Part shown: piece by piece, positions 21,351-30,332 of the stretch
How the letters are laid out: every line of letters begins with the position of its first letter
Numbering within the stretch: position 1 is the stretch's first letter
NCBI RefSeq assembly: GCF_015353075.1
Contig: NZ_CP064187.1
Span: 3,678,501-3,742,500, forward strand
From: Rhizobium sp. 007
Lineage (GTDB): Bacteria; Pseudomonadota; Alphaproteobacteria; Rhizobiales; Rhizobiaceae
Length of the DNA stretch: 64,000 nucleotides
Direction of reading: 5' to 3'
The notes under the pieces: generated by a model
Told to the model about the DNA's origin: nothing
The model's database searches: none
What the model saw: only the letters and a program-made list of their open reading frames with translations
Position numbers and translations under genes: made by a program

Positions 21351-23309
21351 ATGCGCTGCTTCACGGTACTTGGACCCTCGCAGACGGGAAAGTCGACGCT
21401 CGTCGCAAAACTGGCTTCGCTCGAAGGGACACCGAGAAAGTCCGTCTCTCCATACGGATCGAGCCTGACGGAATTCGAATTCGGAAGCGAGGCATGGTGT
21501 GCGCTGGATACACCCGGCGCGAACGAGGCGCTGGCGCTTGCCCAGGATTCACTTTTGGCAAGCGATGCTTGCATCCTCTGCGTATCGCCGGCGCCGGACG
21601 AGGCGGTGCTGGCAGCACCCTATCTTCGCGCCATCGAAGCTTCGGGGACACCCTGCATTCTTTTTGTGAACCGCATGGACGAGCCGCAGGGGCGCCTGCG
21701 CGATGTCATCGCCGCCCTGCAGGCCTATTCCAGCCATCCTCTCGTCCTGCGGCAGATACCCATCCGCGACGGAGATGTTGTGGTCGGCAGCTGCGACCTG
21801 ATTTCGGAGCGCGCCTGGCGCTATCGGGAGGGTCAGCCTTCGGCCCTCGTCGAACTTCCCGACAGTGCTGCTGCGCGCGAGCACGAGGCACGTTCCGAAT
21901 TGCTGGAACAGCTTTCCGAGTACGATGACTGGCTTCTCGAGGAACTGATAGAAGACCGCGAACTACCAAGCGACGCACTCTTTGCCATCGCCTCGCGGAT
22001 CCTGAAGGAAAACAAGGTCATTCCCGTGCTCTTCGGCGCAGCATCCCATAGCAATGGCATCAAGCGGCTGATGAAGGCGCTGCGCCACGAAGCGCCGCCT
22101 GTTGAAGCCCTGAAGAGCCGGCTGGCTGCCACCGGCAGCTTGGATGAAACGGCATTGGCTGCCGTGAGCTTCCACGCCTACCACCGGCCGAGCGTTGGAA
22201 AGACCATTCTCGTCCGTGCGCTTGCCGACGGACTGAAACAGGGCGCTGCGCTGGGCGGCGCTAATCTCGGGTCGGTTCAGGAGGGAGGAAACGGCCGCCC
22301 CCTTGCCGGCAACTCGGCACGCGGCAGGATTTTCGCCGCAGTCAAGTCAGATCACTTGCCCGCAACCGCCTTGCTGACAGCGGCCAACGCGTTGGCACCG
22401 CCCGCTTGGGCGGCCCCGCCGACGCCCATGCTCGAACGCATCCTTGTTCCGGGCACTGAGCGCGACGAAACGAAGCTCTCGGCGACGCTTGCAAAGCTGG
22501 CCGAGACCGATCGCGGCCTGAAGGTGATGCAGGAGGAGGGAACAGGCGCACAGCTGATCTGCGCTCAAGGACCGATGCACCTGCGCGATCTGCGCAAGAC
22601 CCTGTCGGAGGTATTCCGCGTCGAAGTCACGGACCGATCGCCGAACCCGATCTATCGGGAAACGATCTCAAAGCCCTCGAACGTCCACTATCGTCACCGC
22701 AAGCAGACGGGTGGCGCAGGGCAGTTCGCAGACGTGCAGCTGAGTGTGCGTCCCAATGAACGGGGGCAGGGCTTCACCTTCGGCGAGACGGTCAAAGGCG
22801 GCACCGTTCCCCGGAACTACATTCCGGCGGTGGAGGCCGGCGCCCGTGAAGCCATGGAAAAAGGCCCGCTCGGCTTTCAGGTGATCGATGTCGACGTGAC
22901 GCTCACGGACGGCCAGTACCACTCCGTCGACAGCTCCGACTTCGCCTTCCGGGCAGCGGCACGGATGGGGGTGCGGCAGGCATTGTCAGAGGCAGCGGCT
23001 GTGCTGATGCAGCCGGTGGTCCGGGTCGAAATCCACATACCATCCATCTTCTCTGGCAGCATGGTGGCGATCGTCTCGGCACTCAAGGGCCAGGTGCTTG
23101 GCTTCGATCGCGATGAGAGCGCCAAAGGATGGGATGTCTTTCGGGCACTCGTTCCCGGTGCGGCGCTCGACGAACTTGCCCGGACCTTGCGCTCCGCTAC
23201 GCAAGGAATCGGATACTTCTCCAAAGCGTTCGATCACTTCGAGGAGATCTACGGCAAAGAGGCCGACGCAATCATCAACGCACACGGTTCGGGATCGCAC
23301 CCGAACTAA
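21351..23309 (+). CDS. Elongation factor G-like GTPase-fold protein (EF-G paralogue)
   Basis: 652 aa, preceded by a good RBS (GGGAGGA). Domains II to V of EF-G can be followed (RSPNPIYRETI, RHRKQTGGAGQFADV, GGTVPRNYIPAVEAGAREAM), but the G domain is degenerate. The P-loop is GPSQTGKST instead of AHIDAGKTT. The RGITI switch I is missing, with only 37 residues between P-loop and DTPG. The catalytic His after DTPG is Ala57, and G4 is NRMD. It belongs to the EF-G-like group common in Alphaproteobacteria, probably not the housekeeping translocase. Function unknown. Confidence 0.85.
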   Translation: MRCFTVLGPSQTGKSTLVAKLASLEGTPRKSVSPYGSSLTEFEFGSEAWCALDTPGANEALALAQDSLLASDACILCVSPAPDEAVLAAPYLRAIEASGTPCILFVNRMDEPQGRLRDVIAALQAYSSHPLVLRQIPIRDGDVVVGSCDLISERAWRYREGQPSALVELPDSAAAREHEARSELLEQLSEYDDWLLEELIEDRELPSDALFAIASRILKENKVIPVLFGAASHSNGIKRLMKALRHEAPPVEALKSRLAATGSLDETALAAVSFHAYHRPSVGKTILVRALADGLKQGAALGGANLGSVQEGGNGRPLAGNSARGRIFAAVKSDHLPATALLTAANALAPPAWAAPPTPMLERILVPGTERDETKLSATLAKLAETDRGLKVMQEEGTGAQLICAQGPMHLRDLRKTLSEVFRVEVTDRSPNPIYRETISKPSNVHYRHRKQTGGAGQFADVQLSVRPNERGQGFTFGETVKGGTVPRNYIPAVEAGAREAMEKGPLGFQVIDVDVTLTDGQYHSVDSSDFAFRAAARMGVRQALSEAAAVLMQPVVRVEIHIPSIFSGSMVAIVSALKGQVLGFDRDESAKGWDVFRALVPGAALDELARTLRSATQGIGYFSKAFDHFEEIYGKEADAIINAHGSGSHPN

Positions 23310-23829
23310 AACTCGGCTGGGCGTCAGCCGGACTTCAAACCGCGCCGTATCCGCCTCCCGTCGGCGTTGTGACCCAAGAGCAGCCTATGGGCGGTCAAGG
23401 AGCCGTCCGGGCCACCCCGTGAAGGTGCTGCCGCAATCGATCCAGAAATCCCAACAGCCGCTCATGGCCGCCAGCTTTTTCACACAATGACATTCATGCG
23501 GAATTCATGGAGGCGGCACTTTTGATCTGTCACTTGGGATTACGCAAGCGGCACGCTGAAGGCTTCGCAAGCCGGCAATGCGGTCATTTGTCCGCATTCT
23601 CTTGACTTTGTCCGCACTTTCCTGTTTACCGCGGCTCATTCTGTGACGAGCTTCAAGACTCGAGCCGCCGACCGGGACCCGATAAGGTATAAAGAGATCC
23701 CGGAGGTCCACACCCGACAGCGCGATGCGCCCTCGGGTGCTTTTTGGCTTTGCGTCTTGTTTTCGTCAAGGAAAAGCACGACGTTTCCGGGCATACCAAT
23801 CCTGCCCGAAACGTATCAAGGAAGAGCCG
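23310..23829. other. 520-bp intergenic region upstream of ffh, with a hairpin near its end
   Basis: No gene supported. The open frames reading through from the EF-G-like gene have no recognisable content. I looked for a 4.5S/SRP RNA (GGAAGGAAGCAGC-like core) on both strands and found none. A TATAAA at 23688-23693 precedes the hairpin listed separately, so a transcript starting near 23700 is possible. Confidence 0.4.
23711..23746 (+). terminator. Terminator-like hairpin in the ffh leader
   Basis: Outer stem CACCCGA/TCGGGTG, inner GCGC/GCGC around GAT, followed by CTTTTT. It is 84 nt before the ffh start and over 400 nt after the previous gene, so it may act as an attenuator of ffh rather than as a terminator of the EF-G-like gene. 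Confidence 0.5.
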
Positions 23830-25413
23830 ATGTTTGAAAACCTCCAGGACCGTCTTGGATCCATTCTGAATGGACTGACAGGCCGTGGCGCGCTTTCGGA
23901 AGCTGATGTTTCCGCAGCGCTGCGCGAGGTTCGCCGTGCATTGCTGGAAGCCGACGTTGCACTCGATGTCGTACGCTCCTTCACCGACCGTGTGCGCGAA
24001 AAGGCCGTCGGCGCAGAGATATTGAAGGCGATCAAGCCCGGCCAGATGGTCGTAAAGATCGTTCATGACGAGCTGATCGAGATGCTGGGCGGCGAAGGCG
24101 CCGGCGTCGATCTTCACGCTGCCGCCCCCGTCGTGATCATGATGGTCGGCCTGCAGGGCTCCGGCAAGACGACGACGACGGCGAAGATCGCCCTCCGCCT
24201 GACGACGCGCGAGAAGAAGAGGGTGCTGATGGCATCGCTCGACACACGCCGTCCGGCAGCGCAGGAGCAGCTTCGCCAGCTCGGCGCCCAGACCAATATC
24301 GACACGCTTCCGGTCATCGCCGGCCAGTCACCGACGGATATCGCCGCGCGCGCCGTGCAGGCAGCCAAGCTCGGCGGCCATGACGTCGTCATCCTCGATA
24401 CCGCCGGCCGTACGCATATCGATGAGCCCTTGATGGTCGAAATGGCCGACATCAAGAAGAATTCGAACCCGCATGAAATCCTGCTGGTCGCGGACTCATT
24501 GACCGGTCAGGACGCCGTCAATCTGGCCCGCAATTTCGACGAGCGCGTCGGCATCACCGGCCTCGTGCTCACCCGTATGGACGGCGACGGCCGCGGCGGT
24601 GCGGCTCTCTCTATGCGCGCCGTCACCGGCAAGCCGATCAAGCTGATCGGCGTCGGCGAAAAGATGAGCGAGCTGGAAGAATTCCATCCCCGCCGCATCG
24701 CAGACCGTATTCTTGGCATGGGCGACATCATCTCGCTCGTCGAGCGCGCGGCGGAAAATATCGACGCCGAAAAGGCGGCCGCCATGGCCGCCAAGATGGC
24801 CAAGGGAAAATTCGACCTCAACGACCTTGCCGACCAGCTGCGCCAGATGCAGAAGATGGGTGGCATGGGCGGCATCATGAGCATGATGCCCGGCATGGCC
24901 GGTATGAAGGACAAGATGGCATCCGCCGGCCTGAATGACAGCCTCTTCGGCCGCCAGCTTGCGATCATCTCTTCGATGACGAAGGCTGAGCGCGCCAACC
25001 CGGACATCCTCAAGCATTCCCGCAAGAAGCGGATCGCCGCCGGCTCCGGCACCGACGCTGCCGACATCAACAAGTTGCTCAAGATGCACCGCCAGATGGC
25101 GGACATGATGAAGATGATGGGCGGCAAGGGCAAAGGCGGCATGATGAAGCAGCTGATGGGAGGTCTTGCCGGCAAGATGGGCCTTGGCGGCATGGGTGGG
25201 ATGGGCTCCATGCCTGATCTTTCGAATATCGACCCCAAGCAGCTGGAAGCACTTCAAAAGCAGGCCGAAGCGGCGGGTCTTGGGAAGCCGGGTGGGGGCA
25301 TGCCCGGTTTAGGTGGCGGTTTGCCGGGCGGCTTGCCAGGTCTTGGCGGGACAAAGCTGCCGGGTCTCGGCGGTGGTTTCCCGGGTCTGCCCGGATTGCC
25401 GAAGAAGAAGTGA
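23830..25413 (+). CDS. ffh: Signal recognition particle protein Ffh
   Basis: 527 aa. N domain from MFENLQDRLGSILNGLTGRG, G domain with GLQGSGKTTTTAKIA, DTAGRTHID and TRMDGDGRGGA, then the Met-rich M domain that binds SRP RNA and signal peptides. The C-terminus continues into a low-complexity Gly/Leu/Pro/Met tail (repeated GLPGLGG) longer than in E. coli Ffh (453 aa). First gene of the run ffh-chorismate mutase-rpsP-rimM-trmD-rplS; FtsY, its receptor, is encoded 5 kb away. Confidence 0.95.
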   Translation: MFENLQDRLGSILNGLTGRGALSEADVSAALREVRRALLEADVALDVVRSFTDRVREKAVGAEILKAIKPGQMVVKIVHDELIEMLGGEGAGVDLHAAAPVVIMMVGLQGSGKTTTTAKIALRLTTREKKRVLMASLDTRRPAAQEQLRQLGAQTNIDTLPVIAGQSPTDIAARAVQAAKLGGHDVVILDTAGRTHIDEPLMVEMADIKKNSNPHEILLVADSLTGQDAVNLARNFDERVGITGLVLTRMDGDGRGGAALSMRAVTGKPIKLIGVGEKMSELEEFHPRRIADRILGMGDIISLVERAAENIDAEKAAAMAAKMAKGKFDLNDLADQLRQMQKMGGMGGIMSMMPGMAGMKDKMASAGLNDSLFGRQLAIISSMTKAERANPDILKHSRKKRIAAGSGTDAADINKLLKMHRQMADMMKMMGGKGKGGMMKQLMGGLAGKMGLGGMGGMGSMPDLSNIDPKQLEALQKQAEAAGLGKPGGGMPGLGGGLPGGLPGLGGTKLPGLGGGFPGLPGLPKKK

Positions 25414-25429
25414 AAGGATCGCCTGCCCC

Positions 25430-25750
25430 ATGATTGATCCAGACGTCAAAGCCCAGCTTTCGAGCTACCGGCAGTCGATCGACAATATCGACGCTGCGCT
25501 CGTCCACATCCTGGCCGAACGCTTTCGCTGCACCAAAGAGGTCGGCGTTTTGAAGGCCAAGTACAAGTTGCCGCCGGCCGATCCGGCGCGCGAGGAATAC
25601 CAGATCGCCCGACTTCGGCAGCTTGCCGAAGATGCGCATCTGGATCCGGATTTCGCCGAGAAGTTCTTGAACTTCGTCATCACGGAAGTCATCCGGCATC
25701 ACGAGCAGATCGCTGCGGATCACGCTGAACAAGGCGCCGCAGCAAAATGA
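25430..25750 (+). CDS. Chorismate mutase (AroQ type)
   Basis: 106 aa, all helical, beginning IDPDVKAQLSSYRQSIDNID. Family residues for the AroQ fold are present: the N-terminal Arg, LAERFRCTKEVGVLK (Arg and Lys of the active site) and the C-terminal Glu/Gln helix. Converts chorismate to prephenate for Phe and Tyr. It lies 16 bp after ffh and 50 bp before rpsP, an arrangement found in other Rhizobiales. A start at 25313 would lie inside ffh and is rejected. Confidence 0.9.
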   Translation: MIDPDVKAQLSSYRQSIDNIDAALVHILAERFRCTKEVGVLKAKYKLPPADPAREEYQIARLRQLAEDAHLDPDFAEKFLNFVITEVIRHHEQIAADHAEQGAAAK

Positions 25751-25800
25751 ACCAATACCGCCTCACGAAGCGGTCAAGAAAAGCCTAAGGAGTAAATGAC

Positions 25801-26169
25801 ATGGCACTGAAAATTCGTCTCGCCCGCGGTGGTTCCAAGAAGCGCCCGTATTATCACGTTGTTGTTGCCGACGCCCGTTCGCCGCGCGATGGCCGCTTCC
25901 TCGAAAAGCTCGGTTCCTGGAATCCGATGCTGGCCAAGGACGACGCAAAGCGCGTTGAACTGAACGCCGAGCGCGTCAAGCACTGGCTCGACAACGGCGC
26001 GCAGCCGACCGACCGCGTTCTGCGCTTCCTCGACGAAGCCGGCGTTGCAAAGCGCGAGGCCAAGAACAACCCGGAAAAGGCAAAGCCGGGCAAGAAGGCC
26101 CAGGAACGCACTGCCGAGAGGGCTCAGAAAGCTGCCGACGCAGCTGAAGCCGCCGCTTCCGCAGAATAA
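25801..26169 (+). CDS. rpsP: 30S ribosomal protein S16
   Basis: 122 aa; core [34 protein letters not shown] is unmistakable. The last 35 residues are a Lys/Ala/Glu-rich extension usual in alphaproteobacterial S16. RBS AAGGAGT 8 nt upstream. A hairpin terminator follows (26193-26229), before rimM. Confidence 0.96.
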   Translation: MALKIRLARGGSKKRPYYHVVVADARSPRDGRFLEKLGSWNPMLAKDDAKRVELNAERVKHWLDNGAQPTDRVLRFLDEAGVAKREAKNNPEKAKPGKKAQERTAERAQKAADAAEAAASAE

Positions 26170-26192
26170 TCCCGGGATCATATCCCGATCGG

Positions 26193-26229
26193 ACGGGCGG
26201 CATGGCGACATGCCGCCCGTTTTCATTTT
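26193..26229 (+). terminator. Hairpin terminator between rpsP and rimM
   Basis: Perfect 12-bp stem ACGGGCGGCATG / CATGCCGCCCGT with GCGA loop, then TTTTCATTTTC. Inside the ribosomal operon it may reduce read-through into rimM-trmD relative to rpsP. Confidence 0.75.
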
Positions 26230-26287
26230 CATTCCGGCAGACTTCGTTTATGAGAAGCCAGATTTCCGGCTTCACATGAAGGGCCCC

Positions 26288-26857
26288 ATGACAAAGCTTG
26301 AAAACCCCGTACTGATGGCAACGATCGGCGGTGCGCAGGGCATCCGCGGCGAAGTGCGCGCCAAGGCTTATACGGCCGATCCGACCGCACTCGGCGACTA
26401 TGGTCATTTGCACAGCATGGACGGGCGGACATTCGAGATCCTCGAAATCCGCGAGATGAAGAATGTCGTCGTCGTTCGCTTCCGTGGCATCAATGACCGC
26501 AATGCGGCCGAGGCGCTCAACGGCCTGGAGCTCTACATCGAACGCGGCAACCTGCCGGACGACGAACTGGAGGAAGACGAATTCTTCTATGCCGATCTGG
26601 AAGGGCTGGAGGCAGTGGACGACAAGGGCGTCAGCTACGGCACCATTACCGGCGTTTTCGACTTCGGCGCGGGCGACCTGCTGGAGCTTAAGGGGCCGGG
26701 CAAGCGCCCGGTGCTCATCCCCTTCTCCGAAGCGTCGGTTCTCGAAATTGATCTCGAAGACGGCACAATCCTGATCGATCCGCTGGCGGCGGGACTTGTC
26801 GATGATCCGCAAGAAATCTCCAAGCTCGCCTCCGGCAAGCCGAAGAAAAAGAAGTGA
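26288..26857 (+). CDS. rimM: Ribosome maturation factor RimM
   Basis: 189 aa from the ATG at 26288 ([17 protein letters not shown]). It has the RimM N-domain pattern (GxIGGAx[15 protein letters not shown]) and the PRC-barrel C-domain ([11 protein letters not shown] ... [20 protein letters not shown]). It binds S19 and helps 16S rRNA 3' domain maturation. An in-frame ATG 12 bp upstream is equally possible. Sits between rpsP and trmD as in most bacteria. Confidence 0.92.
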   Translation: MTKLENPVLMATIGGAQGIRGEVRAKAYTADPTALGDYGHLHSMDGRTFEILEIREMKNVVVVRFRGINDRNAAEALNGLELYIERGNLPDDELEEDEFFYADLEGLEAVDDKGVSYGTITGVFDFGAGDLLELKGPGKRPVLIPFSEASVLEIDLEDGTILIDPLAAGLVDDPQEISKLASGKPKKKK

Positions 26858-26864
26858 GATTGCG

Positions 26865-27545
26865 ATGGGTTTCCGGGCGACCGTCCTGACACTCTACCCG
26901 GAAATGTTTCCGGGGCATCTGAGCTATTCGCTCGCCGGCAAGGCGATGGAGCGAGGGCAATGGTCGCTGGATAGCGTGCAGATCCGGGATTTTGCGACCG
27001 ATAAACACCGCACCGTCGACGACACGCCGGCAGGCGGTGGCGCCGGCATGGTGCTGAAGCCTGACGTGTTGGCGCGTGCGATCGACAGCACTTGCGAAAA
27101 TGATGCTCGTCCGCGGCTTTTGATGAGCCCGCGCGGCAAGCCGCTGACGCAGAAACGGGTGCGCGAGCTTGCGGCGGGCCAGGGCGTGATCATCGTCTGC
27201 GGCCGTTTCGAAGGTGTCGATCAGCGGGTGATCGATGCGCGGGAGCTTGAAGAAATTTCGATCGGCGATTACGTGCTTTCGGGCGGCGAGCCCGCCGCCT
27301 TAGTCGTTCTCGACACGATCGTGCGCATCCTGCCAGGCGTCATGGGCAATGATCTTTCCGGGCTGCATGAGAGTTTCGAAGGCGGGTTGCTGGAGCATCC
27401 CCACTACACCCGGCCGCAGGAATGGGAAGGCCGCGAAATTCCAGCGATCCTGACCTCCGGCAATCACGGCGCCATCGAAAAATGGCGACATGAGCAGGCG
27501 GTTGCCTTGACAAAGGAAAGGCGACCGGACCTTCTGAAGGACTGA
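26865..27545 (+). CDS. trmD: tRNA (guanine37-N1)-methyltransferase
   Basis: 226 aa, the SPOUT enzyme that makes m1G37 and prevents +1 frameshifting. Motifs: [10 protein letters not shown] at the start, [42 protein letters not shown] and the knot region [16 protein letters not shown]. Starts 7 bp after rimM. The final [24 protein letters not shown] is the expected C-terminal domain. Confidence 0.95.
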   Translation: MGFRATVLTLYPEMFPGHLSYSLAGKAMERGQWSLDSVQIRDFATDKHRTVDDTPAGGGAGMVLKPDVLARAIDSTCENDARPRLLMSPRGKPLTQKRVRELAAGQGVIIVCGRFEGVDQRVIDARELEEISIGDYVLSGGEPAALVVLDTIVRILPGVMGNDLSGLHESFEGGLLEHPHYTRPQEWEGREIPAILTSGNHGAIEKWRHEQAVALTKERRPDLLKD

Positions 27546-27769
27546 AAGCCGGAAAATCCGTGCCTCCGCCTTACAAAAATGTCGTCCAAGGGATGACAAG
27601 GCCCAGGCTTTCGTGTAGTAGCGCACGCGGAAATGGGGCTAGCCCCGTCTGCCAGCAAACAAAGAATGGCGAATCCGCTCCCGCCCGCGAAGGGCAAAAT
27701 CCCGAGGCAATCCCAAAGGATCATGTGTCGAGCGCTCTGGCTGTTTCAGAAGAACCAAAGGTTAAGACG

Positions 27770-28309
27770 ATGAACATCATTCAGCAGCTCGAGGCCGAAC
27801 AGGCCGCCAAGATCGAAGCCAAGCGCACGCTTCCGGAATTCTCCCCGGGCGACACGCTCCGCGTCAACGTCAAGGTTACGGAAGGCAACCGTACCCGCGT
27901 TCAGGCCTATGAAGGCGTCTGCATCGCCCGCTCCGGCGGCGGCCTGCAGGAAAACTTTACGGTCCGCAAGATTTCCTACGGCGAAGGCGTCGAGCGCGTA
28001 TTCCCGATCTATTCTCCGATGATCGAAAGTGTCGAAGTCGTTCGCCGCGGTAAGGTCCGCCGTGCGAAGCTCTACTACCTGCGCGACCGTCGCGGCAAGT
28101 CCGCCCGTATCGTTGAGAACACCGGCACCCGCGCCCGCAAGCTCAACGACGCCGAGCGCGCTGCTGTTGCCGAGGAAAAGGCACGAATCGAAGCCGAAAA
28201 GGTTGCAGCAGCTCAGGCTCTCGCAGCCGAAAAGGCAGCAGCCGAAGCCGCAGAAGCAAAGGCAGCAGCTGAAGCTGCAGCAGCCGCTGCAGAGCCCACA
28301 GCAGAATAA
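27770..28309 (+). CDS. rplS: 50S ribosomal protein L19 with a long Ala/Glu tail
   Basis: 179 aa, against about 115 in E. coli. The first 125 residues are standard L19 ([42 protein letters not shown]). Residues 125-179 are an Ala/Glu/Lys coiled-coil-like extension. Such tails occur in Rhizobiales. The 224 bp between trmD and rplS hold no gene and may carry an own promoter. A terminator follows. Confidence 0.95.
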   Translation: MNIIQQLEAEQAAKIEAKRTLPEFSPGDTLRVNVKVTEGNRTRVQAYEGVCIARSGGGLQENFTVRKISYGEGVERVFPIYSPMIESVEVVRRGKVRRAKLYYLRDRRGKSARIVENTGTRARKLNDAERAAVAEEKARIEAEKVAAAQALAAEKAAAEAAEAKAAAEAAAAAAEPTAE

Positions 28310-28337
28310 GCTCTGGGAACGCAAAATTCTTTACACG

Positions 28338-28367
28338 AAAAGGCGGTCTTTGGGCCGCCTTTTCTGT
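28338..28367 (+). terminator. Intrinsic terminator after rplS
   Basis: Stem AAAAGGCGG / CCGCCTTTTCT around TCTTTGGG, 29 nt past the rplS stop; ends the ffh-rplS transcription unit. Confidence 0.85.
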
Positions 28368-28457
28368 TTTGGGCCTGCGGCATCGGGGCCGATGCTCTTG
28401 CCATCGGCTTCGCAACTATGACAATTTCCCCAAGCCACATTTCATTGGAGATTTCTG

Positions 28458-29255
28458 ATGCCGTTCCGCCGCACCATTCTTGCAGGCCTCGCCGCTCTCG
28501 TTCTTTCGCCATTGGCGGCCCTTGGTGCCGATCTGCCGGATCTTGGCGGCAAGACGGTGGTCGTCGTTACCGAGAATGCCTATCCGCCGCTGCAGTTCGT
28601 CGACCCCAAGTCCGGCAAGCAGATCGGCTGGGAATATGACGCGATGAACGAGATCGCCAAGCGGCTGAACTTCAAGGTCGAATATCAGAACACGAGCTGG
28701 GACGCGATGATCCAGGCCGTCTCCGACGATCAGTACAACATCGGCATGACCGGCATCACCATTAAGGACGACCGCAAGCAGAAAGTGGATTTCTCCGATC
28801 CTTATATGCGCTCGCAGCAATTCATGCTGGTCCGGGGCGATGAGAGCCGCTTCACGGACGCGAAGACCTTCGGTGAGTTCAAGGACGGCCTGGTAGGCGC
28901 GCAGCCGGGCACCTCGCCTTTCTACACGGCCGTCTATGAAATCCTTGACGGCAACGAGCAGAATCCGCGTATCAAGCTCTTCGAAACCTTCGGCGCGACG
29001 GTCCAGGCGCTCAAAGCCGGAGATGTCGATGTGGTGCTGACCGACAGCGTTGCCGCGAAGGGGTATGTCGATGCCTCGAACGGCACGCTCAAGGTGATCG
29101 GCGGCCCGCTCGGCACCGAGGATTTCGGCTTCATCTTCCCCAAGGGCTCCGATCTCGTTGCCCCCGTCAACGCCGCGATCGCCGCATTGAAAGCCGACGG
29201 CACGCTCGACGCACTGAACAAGAAGTGGTTCCTCGACTACAAGATGGGCGAATGA
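28458..29255 (+). CDS. Amino-acid ABC transporter periplasmic binding protein
   Basis: 265 aa with a signal peptide (1-23, ending LGA). It is a family 3 solute-binding protein: [37 protein letters not shown] at the start, [21 protein letters not shown], and the [16 protein letters not shown] lobe. The Arg that usually grips the alpha-carboxylate is in [13 protein letters not shown]. Polar amino acid uptake is likely; ligand unknown. The permease gene follows after 16 bp. Confidence 0.87.
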   Translation: MPFRRTILAGLAALVLSPLAALGADLPDLGGKTVVVVTENAYPPLQFVDPKSGKQIGWEYDAMNEIAKRLNFKVEYQNTSWDAMIQAVSDDQYNIGMTGITIKDDRKQKVDFSDPYMRSQQFMLVRGDESRFTDAKTFGEFKDGLVGAQPGTSPFYTAVYEILDGNEQNPRIKLFETFGATVQALKAGDVDVVLTDSVAAKGYVDASNGTLKVIGGPLGTEDFGFIFPKGSDLVAPVNAAIAALKADGTLDALNKKWFLDYKMGE

Positions 29256-29271
29256 TGCAGGTCAGCCGCTG

Positions 29272-30093
29272 ATGGCCCTGCAGCCTTCTCCTGCCGGAAA
29301 TCTCAAGGGCGACTATCCGTGGTGGCTGGTCGCCCTTGCTGCGATCGGCGTCATCCTTGCTATCGTCATCGTCGCCAACGGCATCTATGCGCAGGTCTTC
29401 CGCACCGTCGTCAACGGCGTATGGGTTACCGTCTTCGTGACGTTGGTCGCCTTTGCGCTGGCGACATTGCTTGGCCTCGGCATCGCTCTTCTCGGGCTTT
29501 CCGATAGCGTCGCGCTGCGCCAAGCATCCCGCTTCTATATCGAGATCATCCGCGGCATCCCGATGCTCGTGCTGCTCTTTTACGTGGCCTTTGTCGGCGC
29601 TCCGGGCATTGTCGCCGCCTATAATTTCCTGATCACGCCATTTGTGAAAGCCGGATTGGCCGAACCGATTCTCGTGCGTGACCTATCACTGATGTGGCGT
29701 GCGATCATCGCCCTGATGATCGGGTATTCCTCTTTTATTGCCGAGATTTTCCGCGCCGGCATCCAATCGGTCGACCATGGACAGATCGAAGCGGCAAAGG
29801 CGCTGGGCCTGTCGCGCTACCACCGCTTCCGGCTGGTTGTCTTTCCGCAGGCGATCCGCGTCATCTTTCCGCCGCTGTCGAACGACTTCGTCTCGATGGT
29901 GAAGGACAGCTCCCTCGTTTCCGTGCTCGGCGTTTCCGACATCACGCAGATGGGCAAGGTCTATGCCTCCGGCTCCTTCCGCTTCTTCGAGACCTATTCG
30001 ATCGTCACCTATATCTATCTGATCCTGACGATCGGTTTGTCGCTCGCGCTGCGGCAGATCGAGCAGCGGATGCGCAAAGCTCACAGCCGGTAG
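29272..30093 (+). CDS. Amino-acid ABC transporter permease (HisM/GlnP type)
   Basis: 273 aa with about five helices and the EAA loop EAAKALGLSRYHRFRLVVFPQAIR. N-terminal extension of 45 residues precedes the first helix. Would form the membrane part of the importer whose binding protein is encoded just upstream. No ATPase gene follows: the next gene is leuC, so the ATP-binding subunit must be elsewhere or shared. Confidence 0.87.
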   Translation: MALQPSPAGNLKGDYPWWLVALAAIGVILAIVIVANGIYAQVFRTVVNGVWVTVFVTLVAFALATLLGLGIALLGLSDSVALRQASRFYIEIIRGIPMLVLLFYVAFVGAPGIVAAYNFLITPFVKAGLAEPILVRDLSLMWRAIIALMIGYSSFIAEIFRAGIQSVDHGQIEAAKALGLSRYHRFRLVVFPQAIRVIFPPLSNDFVSMVKDSSLVSVLGVSDITQMGKVYASGSFRFFETYSIVTYIYLILTIGLSLALRQIEQRMRKAHSR

Positions 30094-30146
30094 CGCTGAC
30101 ATGATTCGAATTGCCGTTTGCGAGAAAAATCGCTATATGCACGCCC

Positions 30147-30263
30147 ATGGAAAGCAAGTTCAGGTGCATTGGCGCGCATATTTTTGTGCTGCAGGATCAT
30201 TATCGCCTGCCGGCACGCTTCTTTGCGACCGTTTCCGGTGCGCTCAACAGCCGACTTCGCTGA
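30147..30263 (+). CDS. Candidate 38-aa small ORF upstream of leuC
   Basis: ATG at 30147, ends CGA CTT CGC TGA. The peptide starts MESKFRCIGAHIF and includes QDHYRLPARFFATVSGALNS; codon choice is GC3-rich as in real genes here. It has four Leu codons but no run, no clear RBS and no recognised family. A small hairpin with GGCGG/CCGCC and TATTCCTTTT follows at about 30280-30305. It could be a leader peptide or nothing. Confidence 0.3.
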   Translation: MESKFRCIGAHIFVLQDHYRLPARFFATVSGALNSRLR

Positions 30264-30332
30264 TCGAATGATGGCCGGCGGGCCTTCCGCCTATTCCTTT
30301 TCCCATTGCATCCAAAAACGGACTGAAATGCC

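Noticed and set aside
23098-23490. Open frames running past the end of the EF-G-like gene
   Set aside because: They overlap the gene in other frames and the new C-terminal parts match nothing that I know.
23310-23829. 4.5S/SRP RNA gene next to ffh
   Set aside because: The conserved GGAAGGAAGCAGC-like apical core was not found on either strand; a covariance search would settle it.
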